Source: Microbacterium proteolyticum
GTDB lineage: Bacteria; Actinomycetota; Actinomycetes; Actinomycetales; Microbacteriaceae
Length of the DNA stretch: 64,000 nt
Direction: 5' to 3'
Assembly (NCBI RefSeq): GCF_029639405.1
Contig: NZ_CP121274.1
Coordinates: 3,658,001-3,722,000 of the forward strand
The first letter of the stretch is position 1. Every line of letters begins with the position of its first letter. Below are positions 1 to 8,389 of the stretch, piece by piece. The translations under genes and the position numbers were made by a program. Under the pieces are notes generated by a model. The model was not told where the DNA came from. It saw only the letters and a program-made list of their open reading frames with translations, and did no database searches.

Positions 1-237
1 GAAGTGCGTCACCGCGCGGGGGAAGACACCGTCGGCCTCGCTCGACCCCATGCCCGGCTCGAGGTCGCGCGCCACGACCCACTCGCCGGTGGACCCGGCC
101 TCCGCGTCGGGGAGGGCGGGGGCGGGAGCGGCGGAGGCGCAGCCGGCGAGCGCGATGAGCACGCCGACGGTTGCGGCGGCCGAGGCCAGCCGACCTCGGG
201 AACGTGAGCGGGGAGACGGGAAACGAAGGGATGCCAT
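1..237 (-). CDS. Iron-siderophore ABC transporter substrate-binding lipoprotein (N-terminal part)
   Basis: Seventy-nine codons run off the left edge, so only the leader and start of the mature protein are visible. The start ATG is followed by an Arg/Ser-rich n-region, a hydrophobic stretch and a lipobox LAGC with Cys33, so the protein should be a membrane-anchored lipoprotein. The mature part begins with an Ala/Pro-rich linker. It is divergent from two FecCD-type permease genes and shares with them a 24-base spacer holding an iron-box, which makes a siderophore or haem binding protein the natural reading. No ligand-binding residues can be seen in this fragment, so substrate specificity is inferred from context only. 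Confidence 0.8.
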   Translation of the reverse strand, partial: MASLRFPSPRSRSRGRLASAAATVGVLIALAGCASAAPAPALPDAEAGSTGEWVVARDLEPGMGSSEADGVFPRAVTHF

Positions 238-241
238 GCAG

Positions 242-260
242 TTAGGTTAGCCTTAGCTAT
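242..260. promoter_or_regulatory. DtxR/IdeR-type iron box
   Basis: The 19-mer TTAGGTTAGCCTTAGCTAT lies in the spacer between the divergent binding-protein and permease genes. Its left half matches the IdeR/DtxR consensus half-site TTAGGTTAG exactly, and the right half is a degenerate inverted copy. In actinobacteria such boxes bind the Fe(II)-loaded repressor and shut off siderophore uptake when iron is sufficient. It is placed to control both transcripts. Confidence 0.8.
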
Positions 261-1310
261 ATGCCGCTGAATGACGTGGGAGCTCCTCCCGCGGCGACGC
301 TCGTCGCTGCCCGGCGGCAGCGGCGGCACGTGCGCACGGTGGTCGCGACGGTGGCGATCCTGGCGCTGCTCGCGCTGATCGTCATCGCCAGCCTGGCGGT
401 CGGATCCCGTCCCCTCGCGTTTCCCGACGTCATCGCCGCCCTGTTCTCGGAGCGACGGGATGCCACGGGCGTCATCGTGCATGACCTCCGACTCCCCCGC
501 ACCCTCACGGCGCTGCTTGTGGGCTCCGCGCTCGGCGTCGCCGGTGTGCTGATCCAGGCGGCAACGCGGAACCCGCTGGCCGATCCGGGCCTGCTCGGGG
601 TGAACGCGGGCGCCGCGGTGGGCATCGTCGTGGCGATCGCGTTCTTCGGCGTCGGCACCGCGAGCGGGTACGTGTGGTTCGCCTTCGTCGGTGCGGCCGC
701 CGCGGCCACTGCGGTGTACCTCGCGGCACGCCCGAGCGGACGCTCCGGCACGGTGGGGCTGGTCCTGGCCGGGATCGCGCTGAGCGCGTGTCTCAGCGCC
801 GTCGTGCGCATCATCACGCTCGCCGACGACGACACGTTCGACTCGTTCCGCTTCTGGGCCGTGGGCTCGTTCGAGCGCCGCGATCCCGGTGTCGCGCTGC
901 AGCTCCTCCCCCTCGCGGTCGTCGGCCTCGTGCTGGCGGTCGCCGTCGCGCGCGGTCTCGACCAGCTGCGTCTGGGCGCCGACCTGGCACGTTCACTGGG
1001 CGTCTCGCCCGCGCTGGTGCTGGTGGCATCCGGTGCCGCGATCACGCTGCTGTGCGCCGTCGCGACCTCGGCCGCCGGCCCGCTCGCCTTCATCGGTCTG
1101 CTCGTGGCGCACGTCGTGCGCCGGGTGGGGCCGGCCGACCTGCGGGCCCAGCTCCCCCTCGCCGCCCTGGCCGGCGCGACGCTCACCCTCGCGAGCGATG
1201 TGATCGGGCGCGTGATCGCGATCCCCGCCGAGGTCGAGGCCGGGATCGTCGCCGCGTTCCTCGGCGCGCCCCTTCTGCTGTGGCTCGTGCTGAGGAAGAA
1301 GACGTCGTGA
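261..1310 (+). CDS. Iron-siderophore ABC transporter permease (FecCD family), first subunit
   Basis: A 349-residue integral membrane protein of the FecCD/BtuC family, which forms half of the channel for ferric-siderophore import. Visible hallmarks are the conserved segment LRLPRTLTALLVG early in the protein, the RNPLADPGLLG loop, many hydrophobic helices (about ten are expected in the family) and the GPLAFIGLL coupling-helix region near residue 270. The ATG start directly follows the iron-box. The next permease gene begins on the overlapping GTGA, indicating translational coupling. No ATP-binding subunit follows in this window; it may be elsewhere. Confidence 0.93.
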   Translation: MPLNDVGAPPAATLVAARRQRRHVRTVVATVAILALLALIVIASLAVGSRPLAFPDVIAALFSERRDATGVIVHDLRLPRTLTALLVGSALGVAGVLIQAATRNPLADPGLLGVNAGAAVGIVVAIAFFGVGTASGYVWFAFVGAAAAATAVYLAARPSGRSGTVGLVLAGIALSACLSAVVRIITLADDDTFDSFRFWAVGSFERRDPGVALQLLPLAVVGLVLAVAVARGLDQLRLGADLARSLGVSPALVLVASGAAITLLCAVATSAAGPLAFIGLLVAHVVRRVGPADLRAQLPLAALAGATLTLASDVIGRVIAIPAEVEAGIVAAFLGAPLLLWLVLRKKTS

Positions 1311-2314
1311 GCTCCGCCGTGCACCGCGTACGTTCCCGCCGTCGCGTCCGTTACGGGGTCGCGATCGCGCTCACGCTCGTCGTGGGCCTGACTGCGGCGG
1401 TCGTCGGCGTGCTGACCGGCTCGTTCCAGGCGTCGCCGGCCGAGGTGGCATCCGCTCTGCAAGGGACCGGAGATGCGCGCACGACGTTAGTCGTCCTGGG
1501 CATGCGGATGCCGCGCGTCGCGGCCGCGCTGCTGATCGGGGCGGCGCTGGGGCTGGCGGGGGCGGTGTTCCAGACGCTCGCGCGGAACCCGCTCGCGAGC
1601 CCCGACATCGTGGGATTCAGCGCGGGGTCGGCCACGGGCGCGCTGATCGGCCTGACCCTCATCGCGCCGACCGCCTCGCCCGCGCCCGGCGCGTGGATCG
1701 GCGGACTGCTGACCGTCGCGGTCGTGATGCTGATCGCGCGGAGCGCGGGGGTGTCGAAGGAGCGCACGATCCTGGCGGGCATCGCCCTCGCGATCCTCCT
1801 GTCCGCGGTGAACGACTACCTCCTCACCCGGGCACCTCTCGAGATCGCCCGCAACGCGAGCCAGTGGCTCTACGGCAGTCTCGCCGCCACCTCCGGGGCC
1901 GATGTCGTCACGCTCGCCCTCTCGGTCGGAGTGCTCGCCGTCGGCATCGCAGTGGTGCACCGCGACTTCCGCGCGATCGAACTCGGCGACGACACCGCGC
2001 GGGCGCTGGGTGTGCGACTCGGGCGCGTCCGCCTGTTCCTCATCGTGATCGCCGCGCTCCTCACCGGCACCGCGACCGCCGTCGCCGGCCCCATCGGTTT
2101 CGTGGCCCTCGCCGCCCCGCAGCTCGCGCGTCGGGTGACCGGGTCGGGCGGCATCCCGCTTCTCGCGTCGGCCGTGACCGGTGCAACCGTGCTGCTCGTC
2201 GCCGACGTGATCGCGCAGCGCGCGCTGGCCCCGTTGCAGATCCCGGTGGGGCTCCTCACCGGCGTGGTGGGCGGGGCGTACCTGTTCTGGGTCGTGGCGC
2301 GCGGGCGGCGGTGA
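1307..2314 (+). CDS. Iron-siderophore ABC transporter permease (FecCD family), second subunit
   Basis: A 335-residue FecCD-family permease and heterodimer partner of the upstream protein. It carries the same landmarks: the LGMRMPRVAAALLIGAALG segment, the RNPLASPDIVGFSAG motif and a GPIGFVALAAPQLARR coupling region near the C-terminus. The GTG start is chosen because it overlaps the preceding stop (GTGA) and places the basic N-terminus just before the first membrane helix. Upstream in-frame codons belong to the shadow of the first permease. It should be co-transcribed with that gene from the iron-box promoter. Confidence 0.92.
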   Translation: MSSAVHRVRSRRRVRYGVAIALTLVVGLTAAVVGVLTGSFQASPAEVASALQGTGDARTTLVVLGMRMPRVAAALLIGAALGLAGAVFQTLARNPLASPDIVGFSAGSATGALIGLTLIAPTASPAPGAWIGGLLTVAVVMLIARSAGVSKERTILAGIALAILLSAVNDYLLTRAPLEIARNASQWLYGSLAATSGADVVTLALSVGVLAVGIAVVHRDFRAIELGDDTARALGVRLGRVRLFLIVIAALLTGTATAVAGPIGFVALAAPQLARRVTGSGGIPLLASAVTGATVLLVADVIAQRALAPLQIPVGLLTGVVGGAYLFWVVARGRR

Positions 2315-2350
2315 GGGCGCTGGTCGGTGGCTGCGGCCGCGGGGCGGGGC

Positions 2351-2480
2351 CCGTGCGCGATGCGAGGCACGGCTGTGTGCGGCCGCGGGGCGAGCCGTGC
2401 GCGGTGCCGGGCGTCGGGCTGTCCGCGGGCGCGGGGCCCATGCGCAGGGCCGGGCATCGGGCTGTCCGCGGACGCGGGCA
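2351..2480. repeat. Degenerate tandem repeat, three ~43-bp units
   Basis: Three imperfect units begin at about 2351, 2395 and 2438. The second and third share a 29-bp block (2407-2435 and 2450-2478) with only two differences. The block is GC-rich, lies between the permease gene and tRNA-Lys, and encodes no convincing protein. Confidence 0.6.
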
Positions 2481-2510
2481 CCCCTCGAGCGCCGGTAGGG
2501 TGGATGCCAC

Positions 2511-2586
2511 GGGCCTCTAGCTCAGTCGGTAGAGCATCGGACTTTTAATCCGCGGGTCGTGGGTTCGAGCCCCACGGGGCCCACCA
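2511..2586 (+). tRNA. tRNA-Lys (anticodon TTT), CCA encoded
   Basis: A complete cloverleaf is visible. Acceptor GGGCCTC pairs with GGGGCCC with one G-T pair, the D-arm contains AGCTCAGTCGGTAGAGC, the anticodon loop is CTTTTAA with anticodon TTT at 2544-2546, and the T-arm is GTGGGTTCGAGCCCCAC. Mature tRNA ends at 2583 and CCA is encoded at 2584-2586. A lower-GC island starts directly after it, so its 3' end is a plausible integration site, but no second copy of this end was found in the window. Confidence 0.97.
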
Positions 2587-2683
2587 GTCAAGCACAGGGA
2601 TCGCGCGCGTCTGCCGGGGAGACGAACAGGAAATCCCGGCGGAAACCCGTCCCATCATCCGACTCCGTGTCGGACACCGCCGA

Positions 2684-2689
2684 TACAGT
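2684..2689 (+). promoter_or_regulatory. Candidate -10 element for a leaderless DUF4062 transcript
   Basis: TACAGT lies seven bases before the GTG at 2697, the spacing expected when transcription starts at the first codon. No Shine-Dalgarno-like sequence precedes the GTG. Confidence 0.35.
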
Positions 2690-2696
2690 CGACATC

Positions 2697-3770
2697 GTGG
2701 AACGCAAGTACCAAGTCTTCGTCAGCTCGACCTATATCGATCTCGTTGAAGAGCGTCGCGAGGTGATGCAGGCACTCCTAGAGATGGACTGCTTGCCTGC
2801 CGGCATGGAGATGTTCCCGGCTGCGGATGAGGACCAATGGTCGCTCATCAAGGAGGTCATCGACGAGTGCGATTACTACATTGTCATCGTGGGAGGGCGC
2901 TACGGATCCGTCTCCGTCGAAGGAATCAGCTACACGGAGATGGAGTACGACTACGCGGTGGCATCAGACATTCCGGTACTGGGTTTCGTGCACGGCAATC
3001 CTGATGACATCCCTGCAGGCAAGTCCGAACTCGATAAGGATGCGCGCGAGAAGCTGGAAGCGTTCCGAACCAAAGTTATGTCGCGAATGGTGAAGAAGTA
3101 TGCGTCGTCCGCGGAGCTCGGTTCTGTGGTCTCGCGTGGTCTCAATCGAGCCATTAAGCGCAACTCGCGGCCCGGATGGGTGCGCGGCGATCAGGCGATG
3201 ACGCCCGAGGTGCGGACGCAGATTGCTGAGTTGAAGGCAGCGCTCGCAGATGCCAAGCGTGAGAAGGCCGAGGAAGAGGCAGCCGCGCGAGCAAAGCCGA
3301 CTGAGCTCAACTTCGAGTACGAACACGGCGTGGACGAGGTCTCCTTTGAGTTCCACTTGAAGGGCTGGGAAAACGACCAGGGCTACCGTTACGACGCAAC
3401 GGCGGAGCTGACGTACACGTGGGACGAAGTGATCGAGACCCTAGGTCCATTCATGATTGATGAAGCTCCGGAGCCCGAACTGCGCGACCGCTGGAACTCG
3501 CACATGTTCAATGACACGCAGCGCCTTGAAGGATGGCCATCCCTTTCTCGCGGGTCGGCGACCATCACGGACAGCACATGGGGTGCGATCATTGTTCAGC
3601 TTCGGGCGCTTGGGGCGATCATGGTCGGAGAAAAGAAGCGGCCACCGTCCGACAAGTCGATCTACTGGAAGCTCACTCCCGCCGGAGACGAGTATCTGGT
3701 GAGGCTCCGCGCGAAGCGCCGCGAGGCTGAAGTTGTGGACGCTGAAGCTGCTCAGCCTTCTGCGACGTAG
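2697..3770 (+). CDS. DUF4062 domain protein, candidate defence component
   Basis: The protein has 357 residues. Residues 5-110 form a DUF4062 domain, with the signature VFVSSTYIDLVEERREVMQA, then CDYYIVIVGGRYGSVS and the acidic segment YTEMEYDYA. DUF4062 is a TIR-like alpha/beta fold often found at the N-terminus of STAND-type immune proteins. Around residues 165-200 there is a charged coiled-coil-like stretch. The C-terminal ~150 residues form an unrecognised domain ending in a winged-helix-like segment (KLTPAGDEYLVRLRAKRR). GTG 2697 is preferred over the ATG inside the tRNA because the domain starts here and a -10 element precedes it. It lacks the NTPase and repeat regions of STAND proteins. 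It converges on the 1370-residue gene, so the two may act together (inference). Confidence 0.75.
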   Translation: MERKYQVFVSSTYIDLVEERREVMQALLEMDCLPAGMEMFPAADEDQWSLIKEVIDECDYYIVIVGGRYGSVSVEGISYTEMEYDYAVASDIPVLGFVHGNPDDIPAGKSELDKDAREKLEAFRTKVMSRMVKKYASSAELGSVVSRGLNRAIKRNSRPGWVRGDQAMTPEVRTQIAELKAALADAKREKAEEEAAARAKPTELNFEYEHGVDEVSFEFHLKGWENDQGYRYDATAELTYTWDEVIETLGPFMIDEAPEPELRDRWNSHMFNDTQRLEGWPSLSRGSATITDSTWGAIIVQLRALGAIMVGEKKRPPSDKSIYWKLTPAGDEYLVRLRAKRREAEVVDAEAAQPSAT

Positions 3771-3934
3771 TCCTCGAACCGGGTGACGTGCTGCGCGTAG
3801 TCGGTCGGGTACACGCGTGAGCCGATAGTGTCCGTCGGCACAACGCTCGCGTGGCCCAGCCATCGGCACACTCGGTACGGCTGGGTCGGTACCGAGGGCC
3901 CCGCGCGACATTTCGCCGCCGTCACATTCGTCAT
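3752..3934 (-). pseudogene. C-terminal remnant of a tyrosine (phage-type) integrase
   Basis: The frame encodes about 60 residues with the integrase C-terminal pattern: VCRWLGHASV, then a degraded equivalent of the catalytic-tyrosine box (DTIGSRVYPTDYAQHV, where a TIY-x-H order is usual), then FEDYVAEG and a stop. The core Arg-His-x-x-Arg region is absent upstream, so only the tail survives. Its end overlaps the 3' end of the DUF4062 gene by 19 bases. It supports the view that the region was delivered by an integrating element that has since lost its integrase. Confidence 0.6.
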
Positions 3935-4006
3935 TGGCGCATCACCACGTCGAACAGGCGGAATCTCGGTTCGCAGTCTTCGCTGAGTGCTGGCGCGGGA
4001 TAGTCG

Positions 4007-7000
4007 CTAGGGAGTGAACTCTCCCCGCGGTGTCCTCCGCCTCGACCACGAGCTGGGTACCGGCATGTTTCCGTTCACGATGATGACGGCGACCAGTGAG
4101 GGCGCCTCCGAGTTGTCCAAGCCGTGGAGAGCCGGCCTCAACCAAAACAGGTAGTTTTCTGGTGTGCCGATGGGAAGATCCTTCGGACTCATATCCAAGA
4201 TCGCAAGGATGGACAAATGACGACCATCAGCGGCGGCGTACTGGGTGGTCTGGCCCATGTACTTCGGAGCTGACTCCTCGGTCGCCGCAGTCTTGCGCTC
4301 GACCTTCAGCTCGGCGGTGATCCGGTCGTGGCGAATATCTAGGAAGCCCAGCCCGAGTGGACTGCCGCGTTCCACGCGACCTTCTAGTTCGGGGTCAGAG
4401 AGGAGGTCATCAAAGAGGTCGTCGTGGAACTTCCGCTCCGAGACCTGTGTACCTCGCCGATAGCTCTTGTTCCAGGTCAGGCGAAAGCCCGATCTACACA
4501 CTGCGGTGAACAAGCGACAGAACGCTTGCACTTCCTCGTCAAGGTATCCGGCAGCAGGCAATGAGGAGTACAAGTGGAGTAGCCGTTCGTCAACGACGTC
4601 ATACGTCGTCATGGCATCCCGGGAAGCATCGAAGGGTCGCAAGCGGATCTGGGCGTGGCCTGCGATGTCCAGACGTGCCGTCCGCAGTCCACGTTCGCCC
4701 CTACCTGACCAACTGGCAACGACGGCGAGCGGTGGGGCGGGTTGGCCTGCAGGTAGCGAGAACCGCAGCACCAGGGTACCTTCCCCGTAGAGGACGCCAG
4801 CGAAGTCGTCGGGTCGGGTCCAATTCATCGTGGGCACCGAAATTTCGCTCGGAGACAAGCCCCCGACCAGCTCGACGTCGAGCCGATCGGCCCAGTCCGG
4901 CCACTCGTCCACATGCATCTCGACGCCGAGCTGGTACACGGTGTTGGGCGACAAAACTGCGGCACCTGTGAGCAGTTGGTTGTCCACAGAAATCATCGCC
5001 ACCGCGACCGGGTCTGGTTCTCGTTCCGACTTTTGTTCCCACGGTGCATGGTCCGCGAGCGGTGCGCCCTCGATGATTACCAGGGGCAGAGGAATGTCAG
5101 CCCAACGACGGACAAGCTCGATGGGGTCGGTTTCGTCGTCACTTGCGAGCACAGCCGCGACTTCTGCTGCGAGCCTCCCGGCGAGCGGATCATTCGTGTC
5201 CATCTCCGTGTTAACACGCTCCGCTAGGGAGCGCGCGGTCCTGCGGACCAACCGACGCTTCGCTCCACGGACATCGTTGGGCGCATCGTTCAGATCGGCT
5301 TTCTCCTGGAGAAGTAGCTGTCCGCCCAGCGTGAACAGCTCGCTCGCAAGTCGCAAATAGGCAGCGGTCGGGGTCGCCCTCCGGGTTCCTGCGGCCAGGG
5401 TTGCGGCGGTTTCTCGAAGCACACGAGCATCGTCAGCAAGGTCCGTGGTGCCGACGCTGGCCACGACCCTTCTAAGAGTGGCCCGGACATCGGTCTGCTG
5501 TTGGAGGTTGTAGAGGAACGACGGGAAGCCGTTTTCGTCAAATTCTTGCTCCCCGCTGTCAGCTGCCGACTGCCCTGAAAGCGCAGAACTCACAGCATTT
5601 AGGAGAATGCGCTGACGAGTGAACGCGGGTGTTTCGGGGATCGACGATGCGAGAGCGTCCGCCAGCACGCGAGCGTCCGATTCACGTCCTGCGCGCCAGG
5701 CAGCTTCAACGATGTGAAGCCCTCGAACTACACGTTCGGGCCCAAACGATAACGCCGCGGCCCGGAGCTCTGCGACTTCGAGCCCGAGCAGTCCGGGACC
5801 ACATTCCAGCAAGGACACTTCCTCCTCGTCGAAGCGCCGGTTGTAGGGAGAGTTGTAGTTCTGGTCGATGACGCGCGCGAGACGAATTCGGGCGTACTCA
5901 ACCGACGTCCGAGCAGCCGGCGACCAGCTCACACGGAGAAGCTGATCGATCTCGTGCGGGGGAAGCTTGACCACCGTCGCCAACAGCAGCCGCTCCGCGG
6001 CGGAACGATCCTCCGGGAACGTCTGGATCAGCCGAGCAGCACACTCGATTCCTGGACGCACGAGTCCCGCGTTCGCTCCGCTGACTGCACTTGTTGACAA
6101 GATTTCGAGCGCGTACCTCAGTCCCTCACGGCGTGCGCTGTCGACCATCCGCAACCGGGGCAGGCTGTCCAGCAACGCGGTAATCACGCTGACGTACTGG
6201 TTCTGCATGAGGACCGGTAGAAGGTCGTCGAACAGGGTGGGGAGAGGATGACGTGACGCAACTTCGGTCCATGCCCCAATCGCGGCGACCACCATCGCAG
6301 GCGACCCGTTCATCAGGTACGTGTACAGCTCGGGGATAAGCCGTGCGAGGACTCCCGGTTGCCCCCCTTCATCTCGTCCGATCTCGCCGACGAGTCTCAG
6401 CAACCGGTAGCTCACATCGATGGGTCTATCCTCCTCCCGTTCTAGACTGAGCATTTGCAGCACAGATCTGAGAATGGGTTGAGGCTCCGCCTTCGCTGCG
6501 GCTTGGACTGCACTCAGAAGAATCGACGCTGCTGACCGCATGACCATCGACCGTGACTGCCACTCGATCTGCGCGAGATGGTCTGGCGCGTCCGAGCCCA
6601 TTAGCAGCACTCGCGAGCGCGGTGACTCGGCCGCCGTCAACGCAGCAAGAAAGCCGCCCAACAGCGCGTCCACATGCGCCGTTGCCCAACCCGGATCATC
6701 GCGCGCGAGATCGAAGATGATGTCTGCGGCCGCACGCGCGACGTCGTATCCCCAGCTGCCATCGACCCGCAGTATCGAAGTCGCAAATACCCGCTCACGG
6801 AGCTCGCTGCGCTCGACTTCGGACAGCGTGGGCGCACCGCTCCCCCAACCACGGTCGGAATCGCAGAGCCGCGATAGGTGCCACCACACCTTGAAGAAGA
6901 CTTCGCGCTGCTCCTCCGACACATGCTCCGCGGCGGCCGCCCACGCCTCCTCCGCCCCGCGCACTCCGCGCAGAATGAACAGTCCGACCGCTCTTTGGAC

Positions 7001-8119
7001 GGCGGCGTGTGGATAGTGATCGTGCTCGTCCCCGTTCACTCGCAGGTTCCGAATGAGAAGCGGCACGAATTGCGCGGCGACGGGCTCCCTCGAGAGCGCT
7101 AACTGACCAATGGCCGCCGCGGCGGTCGCCCTGTCCCACTGCGGATTCGACCCCGGGTCCGTTCTTGACACGTCACCCGGCAGCAGAAGTGGAGACGCTC
7201 CGGAAGGTCCAGGAAGCATCTTCGCGAACTCCATCGCCATCGTCGCAGTCGCCTTATCGACGACGAGCTTCAGCGTCGCGGGGTCAGTAGATGTTCGCGA
7301 CTCGGTGAAGCCCACGCTGTCCGCGCGAGGGCCGTAGGCGACGTAGAGAAGCGAGCGCACAACCGACTCGGAGAATCGCGCTGCTTCCGCCTGGTCCGGA
7401 AACTGCACAAGTACCCGCGCCGCATCTTCTGCAAAGCCTGTGCCGAGCGCGTCGAACGCCGCGTCAACCACAACACTCCGCCATTCACTGCGCGCTCGCG
7501 CGAGTACACGAAGGGGGCCGAGCACTCTGGAGTGCCCCCGGCGCACGAGCCCGACCGCCTCCTCCACAACGTCATCGGTGAAGATCTGAGGGGACTTCTC
7601 GGCGAGCGCTGCAACTCGCCGTACGGCCGCGGCCTGCTCTGCTGAGTCGGCGTCATCATCCGTGTCGAGGATGTCCAGATCGCTGAGAACCTTCGCCATC
7701 GCGGGGTCCACAGTTGCCTTGAGCGCGCCGCGACGCAGTGAGCGCCGCCGACGTTCCTCAGCGCGCTCCGCATCTCGCTCAGACGCTAGGCGCGCAGCTT
7801 CGGCCTCTTGGCGCTCCTCGTTCTCTACTGCGGCGGCGAGGGTGGGGAGCCGCCCCGATGGTTTCCGCAGCGAACAGCCGATGCAGTGTTCAGTGTAGAA
7901 GCTACGTGCAAGCGGACCGAAAACCGCTGACGCGCCCGAGCCATGCGCCTTCACACACTTGATACGGCGCATGTTCAAGGGGAGCTCATAGATTAGTTCA
8001 AGCATCCCTTGACCACCCCAAGGCTCGAACTCCATACGAAGGCAGTGATTCCGAGCGAGCTCCATCACTTCTGCATTCGCTTTGCCCCGCGCGATGTCGT
8101 CCTCATCACCAAAACGCAC
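4007..8119 (-). CDS. Giant HEAT-like repeat protein with C-terminal PD-(D/E)XK nuclease-like domain
   Basis: The protein has 1370 residues and no whole-length family that I recognise. The N-terminus has a possible metal site (Cys55 and CIGC at 79-82), followed by an Arg/Glu-rich coiled coil at about 98-130. A very long helical middle with repeated Leu/Ala pairs resembles HEAT/armadillo repeats. Near the C-terminus LDIRHDRITAELK places Asp1261 or Asp1265 before Glu1270-x-Lys1272, followed by GQTTQYAA and the strand LSILAILDM. This is the order of a PD-(D/E)XK nuclease core. GTG 8119 is chosen because GGGAGGGG lies 6 bases upstream; the frame stays open to 8314 but that extension does not look protein-like. 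No Walker A motif was seen. Convergent with the DUF4062 gene in a lower-GC island, it is a candidate antiphage effector. Confidence 0.7.
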   Translation of the reverse strand: MRFGDEDDIARGKANAEVMELARNHCLRMEFEPWGGQGMLELIYELPLNMRRIKCVKAHGSGASAVFGPLARSFYTEHCIGCSLRKPSGRLPTLAAAVENEERQEAEAARLASERDAERAEERRRRSLRRGALKATVDPAMAKVLSDLDILDTDDDADSAEQAAAVRRVAALAEKSPQIFTDDVVEEAVGLVRRGHSRVLGPLRVLARARSEWRSVVVDAAFDALGTGFAEDAARVLVQFPDQAEAARFSESVVRSLLYVAYGPRADSVGFTESRTSTDPATLKLVVDKATATMAMEFAKMLPGPSGASPLLLPGDVSRTDPGSNPQWDRATAAAAIGQLALSREPVAAQFVPLLIRNLRVNGDEHDHYPHAAVQRAVGLFILRGVRGAEEAWAAAAEHVSEEQREVFFKVWWHLSRLCDSDRGWGSGAPTLSEVERSELRERVFATSILRVDGSWGYDVARAAADIIFDLARDDPGWATAHVDALLGGFLAALTAAESPRSRVLLMGSDAPDHLAQIEWQSRSMVMRSAASILLSAVQAAAKAEPQPILRSVLQMLSLEREEDRPIDVSYRLLRLVGEIGRDEGGQPGVLARLIPELYTYLMNGSPAMVVAAIGAWTEVASRHPLPTLFDDLLPVLMQNQYVSVITALLDSLPRLRMVDSARREGLRYALEILSTSAVSGANAGLVRPGIECAARLIQTFPEDRSAAERLLLATVVKLPPHEIDQLLRVSWSPAARTSVEYARIRLARVIDQNYNSPYNRRFDEEEVSLLECGPGLLGLEVAELRAAALSFGPERVVRGLHIVEAAWRAGRESDARVLADALASSIPETPAFTRQRILLNAVSSALSGQSAADSGEQEFDENGFPSFLYNLQQQTDVRATLRRVVASVGTTDLADDARVLRETAATLAAGTRRATPTAAYLRLASELFTLGGQLLLQEKADLNDAPNDVRGAKRRLVRRTARSLAERVNTEMDTNDPLAGRLAAEVAAVLASDDETDPIELVRRWADIPLPLVIIEGAPLADHAPWEQKSEREPDPVAVAMISVDNQLLTGAAVLSPNTVYQLGVEMHVDEWPDWADRLDVELVGGLSPSEISVPTMNWTRPDDFAGVLYGEGTLVLRFSLPAGQPAPPLAVVASWSGRGERGLRTARLDIAGHAQIRLRPFDASRDAMTTYDVVDERLLHLYSSLPAAGYLDEEVQAFCRLFTAVCRSGFRLTWNKSYRRGTQVSERKFHDDLFDDLLSDPELEGRVERGSPLGLGFLDIRHDRITAELKVERKTAATEESAPKYMGQTTQYAAADGRHLSILAILDMSPKDLPIGTPENYLFWLRPALHGLDNSEAPSLVAVIIVNGNMPVPSSWSRRRTPRGEFTP

Positions 8120-8141
8120 AGCTACCCCTCCCTCGTCCTGG

Positions 8142-8321
8142 TCACGCAGAAGTGCGTTCGGTCCAGTTCCGCACCGATGAATCCACCTTCGCGCCACGGC
8201 CCCCGCGAAGCTCGTGCAACCGATACTGCACCACCCGCTCCACTTCTTCTCGCTGGGGCAACTCGCACCCGGAGCGGCGACCATCGAGCAAAGAAGCCCG
8301 TTCCGGCCGACCACGCGACAT
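8142..8321 (-). CDS. Small ORF upstream of the giant gene (uncertain)
   Basis: A 59-residue ORF ends 22 bases before the GTG of the giant gene on the same strand. Its second half (REEVERVVQYRLHELRGG) looks like an amphipathic helix and reads more like protein than the overlapping extension of the giant frame. No good ribosome site precedes the ATG. The same frame continues upstream past one TGA with protein-like residues, so it may be the end of a decayed gene rather than an intact one. No function can be assigned. Confidence 0.35.
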   Translation of the reverse strand: MSRGRPERASLLDGRRSGCELPQREEVERVVQYRLHELRGGRGAKVDSSVRNWTERTSA

Positions 8322-8389
8322 CAGATTGGCAACATCCGCTTGGAATCGGGGTCTCCTGGTAGCTCACGCACAGTCTGAGAAATCCCGAA

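Noticed and set aside
2351..2480. CRISPR-like array
   Set aside because: Only three degenerate contiguous units, no constant repeat with unique spacers, and no cas genes in the window.
2559..2696. DUF4062 start at the ATG inside tRNA-Lys
   Set aside because: The extension would begin within the tRNA and the residues are not conserved-looking; GTG 2697 lies right at the domain start behind a -10 element.
4007..8119. STAND-type NTPase in the giant protein
   Set aside because: No Walker A-like GxxxxGK[ST] was found in the protein.
8120..8314. N-terminal extension of the giant protein to GTG 8314
   Set aside because: The 65 extra residues are not protein-like, and a GGGAGGGG ribosome site precedes the GTG at 8119.
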